Of a DNA stretch of 24,323 nucleotides, positions 1 to 5,437 are shown piece by piece (position 1 is the first letter of the stretch; each line of letters opens with the position of its first letter). Source of the DNA: EsbW-18 sp964634615 (lineage in GTDB: Bacteria; Patescibacteriota; Minisyncoccia; Phycocordibacterales; EsbW-18); the NCBI GenBank assembly GCA_964634615.1, contig CAZWLQ010000012.1, positions 1 to 24,323 on the forward strand. Reading direction: 5' to 3'. The translations under genes and the position numbers were made by a program. The notes under the pieces were generated by a model. That model ran no database searches. It was not told the origin of the DNA and was given only the letters and a program-made list of their open reading frames with translations.

Positions 1-56
1 GCGGTGTCGTCGTCGGCGCCCCGGCGACGATCGCGAATCTCGCGGTAGTCGATCAT
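1..56 (-). CDS. 5' end of an unidentified gene, cut by window edge
   Basis: An ATG at 56 on the minus strand opens a frame that stays open to base 1 and starts MIDYREIRDRRRGADDDT. A purine-rich stretch (GAGAGAAG) lies a few bases upstream and could act as a weak ribosome binding site. The visible 18 residues are highly charged, with an Arg run followed by an Asp run. Nothing here identifies a family. The bidirectional terminator at 145-173 separates it from rpsA, so it probably has its own promoter in 57-144. Confidence 0.4.
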   Translation of the reverse strand, partial: MIDYREIRDRRRGADDDT

Positions 57-144
57 GTCGCTTCTCTCGAAGAGGTCGGAGGTTGACCAGTGTCCTCCAA
101 CTGATGCCACCATACTAGCAGAGCATGTGCTCTGTGCAATACAT

Positions 145-173
145 ACAAACACCCCCGTTGTGGGGGCGTTTGT
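145..173. terminator. Bidirectional hairpin terminator downstream of rpsA
   Basis: ACAAAC-CCCCC (145-156) pairs with GGGGG-GTTTGT (162-173) around a 5-nt loop, with one wobble position between the two stem blocks. Because the outer arms are A/T-rich, the hairpin has a short U tract in either direction. It sits 58 bases past the rpsA stop on the minus strand, the expected position for the rpsA terminator. Confidence 0.7.
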
Positions 174-189
174 ACCTAAACCCTAAACC

Positions 190-209
190 CCTGCCTACCG
201 GCAGGCAGG
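190..209. repeat. CCTGCC-type palindromic repeat
   Basis: CCTGCC (190-195) and GGCAGG (200-205) form an inverted repeat around TACC, followed by one more CAGG. Short CCTGCC/GGCAGG palindromes of this kind recur between genes in many Parcubacteria genomes, as recalled from general knowledge. Only this copy was noticed in the window. It lies between the rpsA stop and the terminator. Confidence 0.4.
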
Positions 210-230
210 CAAATGGCTTGTGGCTTTCTC

Positions 231-1364
231 TTATTTTTTCGCAACGAACGAGAGTGTCATGCGCTGCTCCTTCGGATCAAACACATTGATTTTGAATGTA
301 TATGACTTGCCGAGTTCAAGCGCTGCACGAAGCTTCTCAATCGACTCGAATTCAGAGACGTGGACCAACCCAGCAACTCCTTCTTCGATTGATGCGAGTG
401 CGCCGTGCTTGTTGTACTTGATGACAACCGCTTCAACGACATCGTCTTTCGCATACTTCTTGCCTGCAGATACCCATGGGTTCTCTTTGAGTGCTTTGAC
501 AGAGAGCGACACCTTGCCGTCCTTCACTTCGATCACTTTCGCGCGAAGCTTCTCACCGACGGTAAAGATCTTGCGTGGGTCTTCAACCAAGCCCCAGTCG
601 AGTTCAGAGATGTGCGCGAGTCCTTCAAGACCATTCTCAATCTTGATGAAGATACCGAAATCAACGATACCGGTGACTTCACCCTCGACTTCGTCGCCGA
701 CGTTGTATCGGCCAACCAAGACTTCTTTGTCTTTCTCAACGATACCCTTTTCAGAGAAGATGAGTTTTCCTTCTTTTGGATCTGCCGTAATCAAGGCAAC
801 TGTGAGTGGTTTGCCAACCAATCGCTGCAATTCTTCGAGGATACGCTCCTTGTCACCACCATCAACGCGCGGATAGTGATCTGCGGTCAACTGTGATGCA
901 GGCAAGAATCCTGCGATACCTTGCCATTCAAGAATCAATCCTCCCTTGTTTGCTTCCTTCACGATGAGTGAAAACTGCTTCTTCTCCTTCACCGCCTTTT
1001 CTGCTTCGCCCCAGATGAGCGCCTGACGTGCTTCCTTGAGTGAAAGCTCGATGTATCCGTCCGCGTTGTTGACGTCAATAATCGTACCAGTGACCTCGTC
1101 ACCGATAGCGATATTCTTGATCATGTCGCGTGCGTTACTGTACTCGCGACCGTAAATGATACCAGTACCAAACGGAGGAAGATCCACAAACACGGAGTTC
1201 TTGTGGAGCGCCAACACCTTACCTGCGATGATGTCGCCGGTGAGTGGTGGTTCTTTCGAATCGTTCGAGTAGGCGTGCATCGGTGCATCGGTGTTCTCGA
1301 CCGCAAGCACAATGCCGTCGTCGCTCAACTCTTCTTTGATCTGCACTTTCGTTGCGTCTGTCAT
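231..1364 (-). CDS. rpsA: 30S ribosomal protein S1, four S1 domains
   Basis: The protein binds mRNA at the 30S platform and helps load structured or SD-poor messages. The predicted protein is 377 aa and has a short acidic N-terminal segment. Four consecutive S1 (OB-fold) domains follow, at roughly residues 42-110, 125-205, 215-290 and 300-375. The third and fourth are the clearest: GDEVEGEVTGIVDFGIFIKI leading to GLAHISEL, and VVEAVVIKYNKHGALASI leading to GLVHVSEF. E. coli S1 has six domains, and four-domain versions are common in other bacteria. The frame also contains an upstream in-frame ATG at 1394, but MTDATKV at 1364 is a more natural N terminus. Neither start has an SD. Transcription probably ends at 145-173. 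Confidence 0.93.
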   Translation of the reverse strand: MTDATKVQIKEELSDDGIVLAVENTDAPMHAYSNDSKEPPLTGDIIAGKVLALHKNSVFVDLPPFGTGIIYGREYSNARDMIKNIAIGDEVTGTIIDVNNADGYIELSLKEARQALIWGEAEKAVKEKKQFSLIVKEANKGGLILEWQGIAGFLPASQLTADHYPRVDGGDKERILEELQRLVGKPLTVALITADPKEGKLIFSEKGIVEKDKEVLVGRYNVGDEVEGEVTGIVDFGIFIKIENGLEGLAHISELDWGLVEDPRKIFTVGEKLRAKVIEVKDGKVSLSVKALKENPWVSAGKKYAKDDVVEAVVIKYNKHGALASIEEGVAGLVHVSEFESIEKLRAALELGKSYTFKINVFDPKEQRMTLSFVAKK

Positions 1365-1739
1365 AAAGTTGTAAAAACAAAAATGAGGGCACAAAGCAAC
1401 CTCGTAGAACCGTCATGCGACGGAAACGTATGGTGTTTGTGTGCTTTGGCTCAATGCGTGAGAGCCCGTAAGCGTTTACTTATAAAGTGTACTTTCTTAC
1501 GACTTCGACTCGGACGCCATGAAAACAAGTTTTTGCGGCGCTCCTCGCTCGTCGTAATAAATGCCTTTCCCTCAGAAAGACCATGACACTATACATGTTT
1601 TTCTTCAAATCTACAAGGCGCGAAAGACCACGTAATTGACTTTGGGTCAAACCATGCTTGAATGGAATCAGCATCGTTGTTCCTCGTCAATTCGTTTTCG
1701 TTTCAATCACAACAACCATCCAACCTGAAGGAGCCGTCC
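1365..1739. other. Intergenic region between divergent rpsA and gene A
   Basis: About 375 bases separate the divergent starts of rpsA and gene A. Short frames exist on both strands, but none has an RBS, a recognisable domain or family-like composition. The region must hold the rpsA promoter (minus) and the gene A promoter (plus). A TTGAC-tttgg-GTCAA inverted repeat at 1636-1650 overlaps the possible gene A -35. I see no RNA gene. Confidence 0.5.
1636..1664 (+). promoter_or_regulatory. Weak candidate promoter for gene A
   Basis: TTGACT (1636-1641) is a good -35 match and is followed 17 nt later by TGAATG (1659-1664), a poor -10. The -35 is part of the inverted repeat TTGAC/GTCAA, which could be an operator. 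Only the -35 and spacing support this call. Confidence 0.3.
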
Positions 1740-2513
1740 ATGCAGCGATTGAGAGGTATCCTCGTTGTGGCCCTTGCCGCCATCTTTTCCTGCGCAGCGC
1801 AGGAGAGAGCTCAGACCTCGGTGTCGCCCGCGACACCGTTCGAGTCAATCGCCGTCGCGGAGCCGCTTCGGCCACTGGTTTCGGTGCCGGACTTTTTCCG
1901 GCGGGTGCCCGTTGCTCCAACGACGTTGGAACTGCTGCGGTGGTACCCACTTCGTTTCGTGGACTTCGTACTTCCAACCGGTACGGAGCCCTACCACGAT
2001 CTGATGGGGCTTAAGCCACCGTGGACGCGTCCGGTCTACGGTACACCCGAAGACACATCGGACACCTTCTTTCGGGGAACCATCCTCGAAGAAGGCCAAC
2101 CGGTACCACCGGGAACCAAAGGCCCCGTCTGGATCGAAGTCTTGTCTCCACTCGAGCAGTACCGACGCACGGGCCTCGAACTCGATCGGATGTATGCTGC
2201 TGCAAACCAACTGGAGTTTCGGCGAACCGTTCTCAGCAAGGAGCAACTGGCAAAGGATGCGGAAGAGCGCAGCAGACGAAAGGCTCTTCGGAACCGCTTC
2301 TTCTACGGTTGGCTCATTCTCGGCGTTACGCTCTTTAGCGGCATCTGTTTGTATGCACTTCGAGAGCGTTGGGGTTTGTCTGACGCACTGATGGAACTCG
2401 TTCGCACAATCCGTGGGTCGCAAAGACTGACGTCAGCACCCCTCACCGCTGAAGAGATAGAGCGCCAGCGAGCACGTTTCCGTCGAGTTCAAGAAGAGCC
2501 CAAATCGGCCTAG
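1740..2513 (+). CDS. Gene A: secreted/membrane-anchored protein of unknown function
   Basis: The start at 1740 is set by AAGGAG at 1728-1733. A longer frame back to 1662 has no RBS. The 257-aa product opens with a signal-peptide-like segment (MQRLRGILVVALAAIFSCAAQ). Its Cys sits in a weak lipobox-like context (IFSC), so it may be a lipoprotein or a Sec substrate. A Pro-rich region follows, then a charged helix (about residues 145-185) and one transmembrane segment near 187-207 (FFYGWLILGVTLFSGICLYAL). The tail is basic, about 50 residues, and likely cytosolic. No family was recognised. Codon use looks GC-richer than in rpsA. It has its own terminator at 2605-2647, so it is a single-gene unit. 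Confidence 0.8.
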   Translation: MQRLRGILVVALAAIFSCAAQERAQTSVSPATPFESIAVAEPLRPLVSVPDFFRRVPVAPTTLELLRWYPLRFVDFVLPTGTEPYHDLMGLKPPWTRPVYGTPEDTSDTFFRGTILEEGQPVPPGTKGPVWIEVLSPLEQYRRTGLELDRMYAAANQLEFRRTVLSKEQLAKDAEERSRRKALRNRFFYGWLILGVTLFSGICLYALRERWGLSDALMELVRTIRGSQRLTSAPLTAEEIERQRARFRRVQEEPKSA

Positions 2514-2604
2514 CAACCCTCCGCGTCATCGCCAATCATGCGGGTGAATGAAACAAAAAACGATGACTGGGTCTCGACAGCGGGTCAATAAGGTCGAGGC
2601 CACG

Positions 2605-2647
2605 CGCGGAGGAGTGCACACAGCACATCCTCCGCGTTTTCTTTTTT
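2605..2647 (+). terminator. Rho-independent terminator of gene A
   Basis: CGCGGAGGA (2605-2613) pairs with TCCTCCGCG (2628-2636) around a 14-nt loop, followed by TTTTCTTTTTT. It is a strong intrinsic terminator about 90 bases after the gene A stop. Its T tract reaches the end of the convergent minus-strand gene at 2646. Confidence 0.85.
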
Positions 2648-2849
2648 AGTACGTCGGTGCCTCTCCTGGACACGGAGCGAATTCACAGTTTGGTCCGGTG
2701 CGTCCAACAGAGCTGCCGTCAGGGCAGATTTTTGCTTCTTCGGTGCAGGCACGTGGCGTTGTCGGTGCCTCGGTCTTCTTTGCTGCGAAGACAAGTCCGA
2801 CGATGACAATGATGAGGACGATGATTCCAAGAATCAGTTTGTTGGACAT
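2646..2849 (-). CDS. Small membrane-anchored Cys-rich protein
   Basis: This 67-aa protein has one N-terminal transmembrane segment (residues 4-22, LILGIIVLIIVIVGLVFAA), a short Thr/Pro linker, and a compact tail with four cysteines (C35, C42, C55, C60). The pattern is C-x6-CPDGS-x(9)-C-x4-CP, with the conserved-looking cores CPDGSSVGRTGP and CEFAPCP. Similar KxCPDGSxVxRxGPxCEFxxCP segments occur in many CPR exported proteins, as I recall. The tail probably forms a small disulfide-stabilised module outside the membrane. The ATG at 2849 has no SD. Function is unknown. Confidence 0.7.
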   Translation of the reverse strand: MSNKLILGIIVLIIVIVGLVFAAKKTEAPTTPRACTEEAKICPDGSSVGRTGPNCEFAPCPGEAPTY

Positions 2850-2967
2850 AGTGAGGAAGTGATAGTTGTAATGACTTAAGTGTAGCGCGAGCAGGCCAAA
2901 GTCAAAGTCTTGTTAAAACATCTATACATCAGTATTATAAAGGCCGTCCTTCACGAGAAGGGAACAT

Positions 2968-3305
2968 TCCTCGGTAGCTCAGCGGTAGAGCGGCGCCCTG
3001 TAAGAAACTTGCAGCTTTCTCAAGCAATTGAGATCGAAGAATGAGGTGAATTCGGTGAAACCCGACAAACGCAGAACTTCGCGGAATAAACGCGGACAAT
3101 GCGGAAAGGGCAATACCGAGCCAATCCCCAGTGAGATAGCTAATGCATCTCACGGGGCAGGTGTAGAGACTATCCCGCAAGGGAGTACCTTCGAAAGAGG
3201 GGAAGCGCCTCACACCCCATGCGGGTGATGATATAGTCCATTCCCAAGAGGAATCTTGGGGGCAATGTAAGGCGATGGTCGTAGGTTCGATCCCTACCCG
3301 AGGAG
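2968..3305 (+). tRNA. tRNA-Asn(GUU), interrupted by a group I intron
   Basis: Exon 1 (2968-3001) has the acceptor strand TCCTCGG, the D arm GCTC/GAGC and the 5' half of the anticodon arm up to U35. Exon 2 (3268-3305) supplies U36-A37-A38, the stem strand GGCGA, variable loop TGGTC, T arm GTAGG-TTCGATC-CCTAC, acceptor CCGAGGA and discriminator G. The acceptor stem is 7 bp and perfect. Joining the exons gives the 7-base loop CTGTTAA with anticodon GUU. Without removal of 3002-3267 the loop is not a valid anticodon. Stem pair 27-43 is G-A, a mismatch. CCA is not encoded, since CAG follows the discriminator. Confidence 0.93.
3002..3267 (+). ncRNA. Group I self-splicing intron in tRNA-Asn (266 nt, no ORF)
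   Basis: P1: exon end CUGU (2998-3001) pairs with the guide GCAG (3011-3014), giving the required U·G at the 5' splice site. P7: GACTAT (3168-3173) pairs with ATAGTC (3233-3238). P8: CACCC/GGGTG (3213-3217/3223-3227). An extended hairpin at 3126-3157 (CCCC/GGGG plus GTGAGAT/ATCTCAC) fits P6/P6a. A terminal hairpin CCCAAGA-GGAA-TCTTGGG (3243-3260) with a GNRA-type loop fits P9. The intron ends in G (3267), the omega-G. It resembles the compact subgroup (IC3-like) found in bacterial tRNA genes. It carries no homing endonuclease frame, so it is splicing-only and presumably fixed. Confidence 0.9.
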
Positions 3306-3493
3306 CAGATAAAATTCTAACCGCCCGTGTGGCGGTTTTAATTTTTATCAATGTCTATATGTGGAAGGGGATCGAACAGGAGTGGGGTCGGGAGAACACG
3401 TGTTCTCCCGTGTCGGAGAGCAGGGCGAAGCCCGCTGAGAACCGAGGGTTCTTAGAGAGGCGCTTGCGCCGAGTGAGATCCCTACCCGAGGAG
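3306..3493. repeat. tRNA-tail element: hairpin array ending in a copy of the tRNA-Asn 3' end
   Basis: The 17 bases at 3289-3305 (T-loop through discriminator of tRNA-Asn) are repeated exactly at 3477-3493. Between them lie the tRNA terminator and a GC-rich hairpin array. The array holds a 22-bp perfect palindrome at 3389-3410, a GGGC-GAA-GCCC stem at 3423-3433, AGAACC-GAG-GGTTCT at 3438-3452, and GGCGC-TT-GCGCC at 3459-3470. The frame across it gives Arg-rich peptide and no RBS, so it is not a gene. The layout resembles att duplication at a tRNA, but the unit is under 190 bases and has no integrase. I recall similar units next to tRNA genes in other CPR genomes. Confidence 0.7.
3319..3345 (+). 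terminator. Terminator after tRNA-Asn
   Basis: AACCGCC (3319-3325) pairs with GGCGGTT (3331-3337) around CGTGT, followed by TTAATTTTT. It lies 14 bases after the tRNA and ends the tRNA transcript. Confidence 0.8.
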
Positions 3494-3498
3494 TAAAC

Positions 3499-3527
3499 TT
3501 GACAATAGCATTTCACTATGCTATTGT
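3499..3527 (+). promoter_or_regulatory. Promoter of gene B with embedded operator-like dyad
   Basis: TTGACA (3499-3504), 17-nt spacer, TATTGT (3522-3527), preceded by ATGC. A perfect 10-bp inverted repeat, ACAATAGCAT and ATGCTATTGT with a 6-nt spacer (3502-3527), runs from the -35 through the -10. A dimeric repressor bound here would block RNA polymerase. Confidence 0.75.
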
Positions 3528-3567
3528 ACAAACAGCTGGTTCTTCATCCCAACTCATGGAGGTAGAA

Positions 3568-3777
3568 ATGGAACGCCAATTTGACTATCCCGTGTGGGCT
3601 ACTCAAGGCGGAGGCCTCGCTCGTGAGGTCAACGGCACGTACATCTTCATCGAGAAGCCGCCAGGATGTCCTGGTCTCGGTGTCGGTGACAACGTGCCCG
3701 AAGAGTGGGGGCTCGCTCCTGCCAACGAACGAGCGCGACAAAAGATGATGGAGGACGACGACGAACCAATCTTCTGA
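3568..3777 (+). CDS. Gene B: small acidic protein of unknown function
   Basis: ATG at 3568 follows GGAGG (3558-3562) by 5 nt. The frame is open further upstream, but that part overlaps the promoter and cannot be translated from its transcript. The product is 69 aa, soluble, with one Cys. It has an N-terminal aromatic/basic part (MERQFDYPVW), a Gly-rich stretch, a Pro/Gly segment (PPGCPGLGVGDNVPEEWG) and a very acidic C terminus (MEDDDEPIF). No family recognised. It is a single-gene unit with its own promoter and terminator. Confidence 0.75.
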   Translation: MERQFDYPVWATQGGGLAREVNGTYIFIEKPPGCPGLGVGDNVPEEWGLAPANERARQKMMEDDDEPIF

Positions 3778-3815
3778 ACAGGGAAGTCATCCGTGCCTGA
3801 AGAAGAGTACAACAA

Positions 3816-3853
3816 CCGCCAAGGAAGACCTCCTTCTGGCGGTCTTCTGTTTG
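3816..3853 (+). terminator. Terminator of gene B
   Basis: CCGCCA-AGGA (3816-3825) pairs with TCCT-tc-TGGCGG (3831-3842) around the loop AGACC, followed by TCTTCTGTTT. GAAGACC and GGTCTTC in the same sequence can pair as an alternative stem. It is nearly identical to the terminator of gene D at 4955-4993. Confidence 0.75.
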
Positions 3854-3925
3854 TACACACCCACCAAAGGTATTGAGCAGGAGGCAATCAACGGTTCTGA
3901 AGTTCGGTCGGTAGGGGATAAATAC

Positions 3926-3953
3926 TTGACACTAATGTAATTAATGCTATAAT
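3926..3953 (+). promoter_or_regulatory. Strong promoter of gene C
   Basis: A perfect TTGACA (3926-3931) and a perfect TATAAT (3948-3953) are separated by 16 nt, and the -10 is preceded by ATGC. Transcription should start near 3960, giving a leader of about 95 nt before the GTG at 4054. Confidence 0.85.
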
Positions 3954-3971
3954 CGTCTTCAGAGAGAACGT

Positions 3972-4006
3972 AGTGATTTGAGAGCGCATGACGCCCTTTA
4001 ATCACT
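3972..4006 (+). promoter_or_regulatory. Hairpin in the gene C leader
   Basis: AGTGATT (3972-3978) pairs with AATCACT (4000-4006) in the 5' leader of gene C. A few bases later the sequence reads GCGTTTTC. It could stabilise the mRNA or act as a weak attenuator. No known riboswitch core is evident. Confidence 0.35.
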
Positions 4007-4053
4007 GCGTTTTCAACGAGTTCAATGATGTAAAACCACGAAGGAGGTGTCTT

Positions 4054-4589
4054 GTGTCGCTGATGCTCAAATTGATTAGCTTGAATGTGCCACTCTACAA
4101 GTGGCGGGATTTCGCCCCCGAGGGAAGCCGAGGGTACGCGCTTCTCAGTCTCGGCGACAAGCATCTCGACCGAATCGCAAGCACCATCATCTCGGGTCTG
4201 TCGCACGACGAGGTGATCGAGTTGGTGCGACGAGAGTGGGAGGGCCTTCCCTCCGTCGTTCGTATGCGGGTTACCCAACTCGCAAACGAACGCTACCAAC
4301 GCCCTTCCTCGGGCAACCAGAGGAAGGGCATCATGAAGCTCGACGAGCTTCTTGGTGGCAGAATCTTGAGCAACGCTCAAGGTCCGACGGTCCGCGACCT
4401 TCGGAGCATCGATGGCCGTCTGGTCTCGGTGCAGAAGAAGGTTCGGCCGAACGTTGCCGGAGCCGAGCAGGCCTTCGGCGCCTACGTCAAGCCGAAGGAT
4501 TTCGACATGTGGCCACCATCGCGGAAGCGNNNNNNNNNNACGACGAGGAAAGTAGCGTTGCCCACAAGCCGCCGAAGAGTCGCCGATGA
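4054..4589 (+). CDS. Gene C: unknown protein, interrupted by assembly gap
   Basis: The GTG start at 4054 follows AAGGAGG (4041-4047) by 6 nt. Before the gap 158 residues are readable. They begin SLMLKLISLNVPLYKWRDFA, and include a helical region with HDEVIELVRREWEGLPS and a basic middle. After the ten Ns, the frame ending at TGA 4587-4589 reads DEESSVAHKPPKSRR and stops just inside the terminator hairpin. The original frame would instead run through the terminator to 4653. The chosen frame requires a true gap length of 2 modulo 3, so the N run is probably a placeholder. A stop at 4553-4555 in the third frame is also possible. No family recognised. Confidence 0.65.
4530..4539. other. Assembly gap (10 N)
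   Basis: Ten N bases lie inside gene C. Ten is a common scaffold placeholder, and the reading-frame mismatch across it suggests the real length differs. Confidence 0.95.
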
Positions 4590-4614
4590 CTCTGTCGGCG
4601 GCTCTTTTGTTTTT
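4567..4614 (+). terminator. Terminator of gene C
   Basis: AGCCGCCGA (4567-4575) pairs with TCGGCGGCT (4595-4603), and AGAGTC pairs with GACTCT inside it, giving 15 bp with one bulged G and a 6-nt loop. CTTTTGTTTTT follows. The likely gene C stop codon lies in the loop/inner stem. Confidence 0.85.
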
Positions 4615-4624
4615 AAAGAGACAA

Positions 4625-4654
4625 TTGACCGCACTCGTCGCTTTATGGCATAGT
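4625..4654 (+). promoter_or_regulatory. Candidate promoter of gene D
   Basis: TTGACC (4625-4630), 18-nt spacer, CATAGT (4649-4654). It lies just after the gene C terminator and 35 nt before the gene D start, so gene D needs a promoter here. The -10 is a weak match. Confidence 0.5.
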
Positions 4655-4689
4655 GCCACCAGAAACCACCGGCTCAAGGAGAAATCGCA

Positions 4690-4935
4690 ATGCCGATGCA
4701 ATTTTGGAGCAAGGAAGCCGCGCTTGCGTTCCTCGACCGTCTCGAAGATGTCGGGAGAGGAGGAGCACAGCTTCCGCCGGAAATCATCAAGAAGAGAGAA
4801 GAGGTTCGCCGGGCGTACCGGAATGCCTACCTCTTCATCCTCATGTTGGGCGTGGTTGACCACGGGATGATCAACTACGCGATGAGGGCACGCATCGAGC
4901 TTGACGATCTTTTCGCCGAATGGATGACGCACTAG
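4690..4935 (+). CDS. Gene D: small helical protein of unknown function
   Basis: ATG at 4690 follows AAGGAG (4676-4681) by 8 nt. The 81-aa product has a charged, helix-prone N-terminal half (KEAALAFLDRLEDVGR, then PPEIIKKREEVRRAYRNAY). A moderately hydrophobic stretch follows (LFILMLGVVDHGMINYAM, about residues 48-65), then an acidic end (ELDDLFAEWMTH). The hydrophobic stretch holds Asp and His, so a membrane span is doubtful. No family recognised. It is a single-gene unit, and its terminator matches that of gene B. Confidence 0.75.
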   Translation: MPMQFWSKEAALAFLDRLEDVGRGGAQLPPEIIKKREEVRRAYRNAYLFILMLGVVDHGMINYAMRARIELDDLFAEWMTH

Positions 4936-4954
4936 ACCGCTCAACCTCGACGCA

Positions 4955-4993
4955 CCGCCCTAAGGAAGACCTCCTTCGGGCGGTCTTCTGTTT
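4955..4993 (+). terminator. Terminator of gene D, near-copy of gene B terminator
   Basis: CCGCCC (4955-4960) pairs with GGGCGG (4978-4983), with AAGGA/TCCTT inside and loop AGACC, followed by TCTTCTGTTT. The core AAGGAAGACCTCCTTC and the tail GGTCTTCTGTTT match the gene B terminator. Confidence 0.75.
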
Positions 4994-5014
4994 ATATACA
5001 ACGAAAGGCCACAA

Positions 5015-5437
5015 CTAGCATGACGCTTTCGTTGCGGCCTTGTTCCAAAACCTTCTTGGAATTTCGATTCGTACTTCTCCCAGAACAACATAAACCTCCC
5101 TACGAATTCTCACTCTTCGAAGGAGAGATTTCTGGATGCGTCTGACGTGCGCCAAGACTGACTCTCCCGGAGCAATGCTTTGCTGTGCTTCCTCTTGTAA
5201 CGATGCATATACACATATTTCATAGTGGAGCTCGGTCTCGTCTAAGACTTTCAGCATTTGCCTTGCCGCATGAAATTTTCGAGCTCGTTCTACTCGCGGA
5301 TCGAACCAGCGAGGTTTCTCGTTGAGCCATCGAAGTGAGTATTCGAGAGACGGCTTCTGGTCTTCTTGCCACTCTTCCATCTCGTGTTCCAGATAATTCC
5401 AGAGGAATCCTCCGAGTGTTCCAGAACTCGTATCCAA
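5015..5437 (-). CDS. Gene E: Trp/Arg-rich protein of unknown function, TTG start
   Basis: GAGGAGG (5449 down to 5443) lies 5 nt before TTG at 5437, which opens a 140-aa frame. The ATG at 5442 touches the SD and is in another frame, so TTG is preferred. The first 40 residues are Trp-rich and acidic (FLWNYLEHEMEEWQEDQKP), followed by WLNEKPRWFDPRVERARKFHAAR and a long helical, strongly basic C-terminal half (HVRRIQKSLLRRVRIRREVYVV). The end of the gene overlaps an inverted repeat (CAACGAAAG/CTTTCGTTG, around 4999-5032) that could terminate transcription, although no clear T tract follows. No family recognised. Confidence 0.7.
   Translation of the reverse strand: MDTSSGTLGGFLWNYLEHEMEEWQEDQKPSLEYSLRWLNEKPRWFDPRVERARKFHAARQMLKVLDETELHYEICVYASLQEEAQQSIAPGESVLAHVRRIQKSLLRRVRIRREVYVVLGEVRIEIPRRFWNKAATKASC

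Noticed and set aside
174..190. Telomere-like CCTAAAC tandem copies
   Set aside because: Only two units are present, so this is likely chance.
220..896. Plus-strand frames overlapping rpsA
   Set aside because: They are shadows of the S1 coding sequence, without RBS or motif.
1365..1394. Upstream start for rpsA at 1394 (MCPHFCFYNF...)
   Set aside because: The extension is unlike S1 N termini and has no SD; MTDATKV is more plausible.
1662..1739. Upstream start for gene A at 1662
   Set aside because: AAGGAG and the signal peptide fit ATG 1740.
2935..3351. Minus-strand frame across the tRNA/intron
   Set aside because: It is the complement of a structured RNA gene.
3289..3493. Prophage or genomic island between the tRNA-tail repeats
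   Set aside because: Only 171 bases lie between the repeats, with no integrase or cargo.
3275..3496. Small Arg-rich frame over the tRNA end and hairpin array
   Set aside because: It starts inside the tRNA and has no RBS. The peptide is a by-product of the repeats.
3787..4944. Long minus-strand frame (385 codons) through genes C and D
   Set aside because: It runs across the N gap, two terminators and two SD-led genes on the plus strand, has no RBS, and its translation has no recognisable motif.
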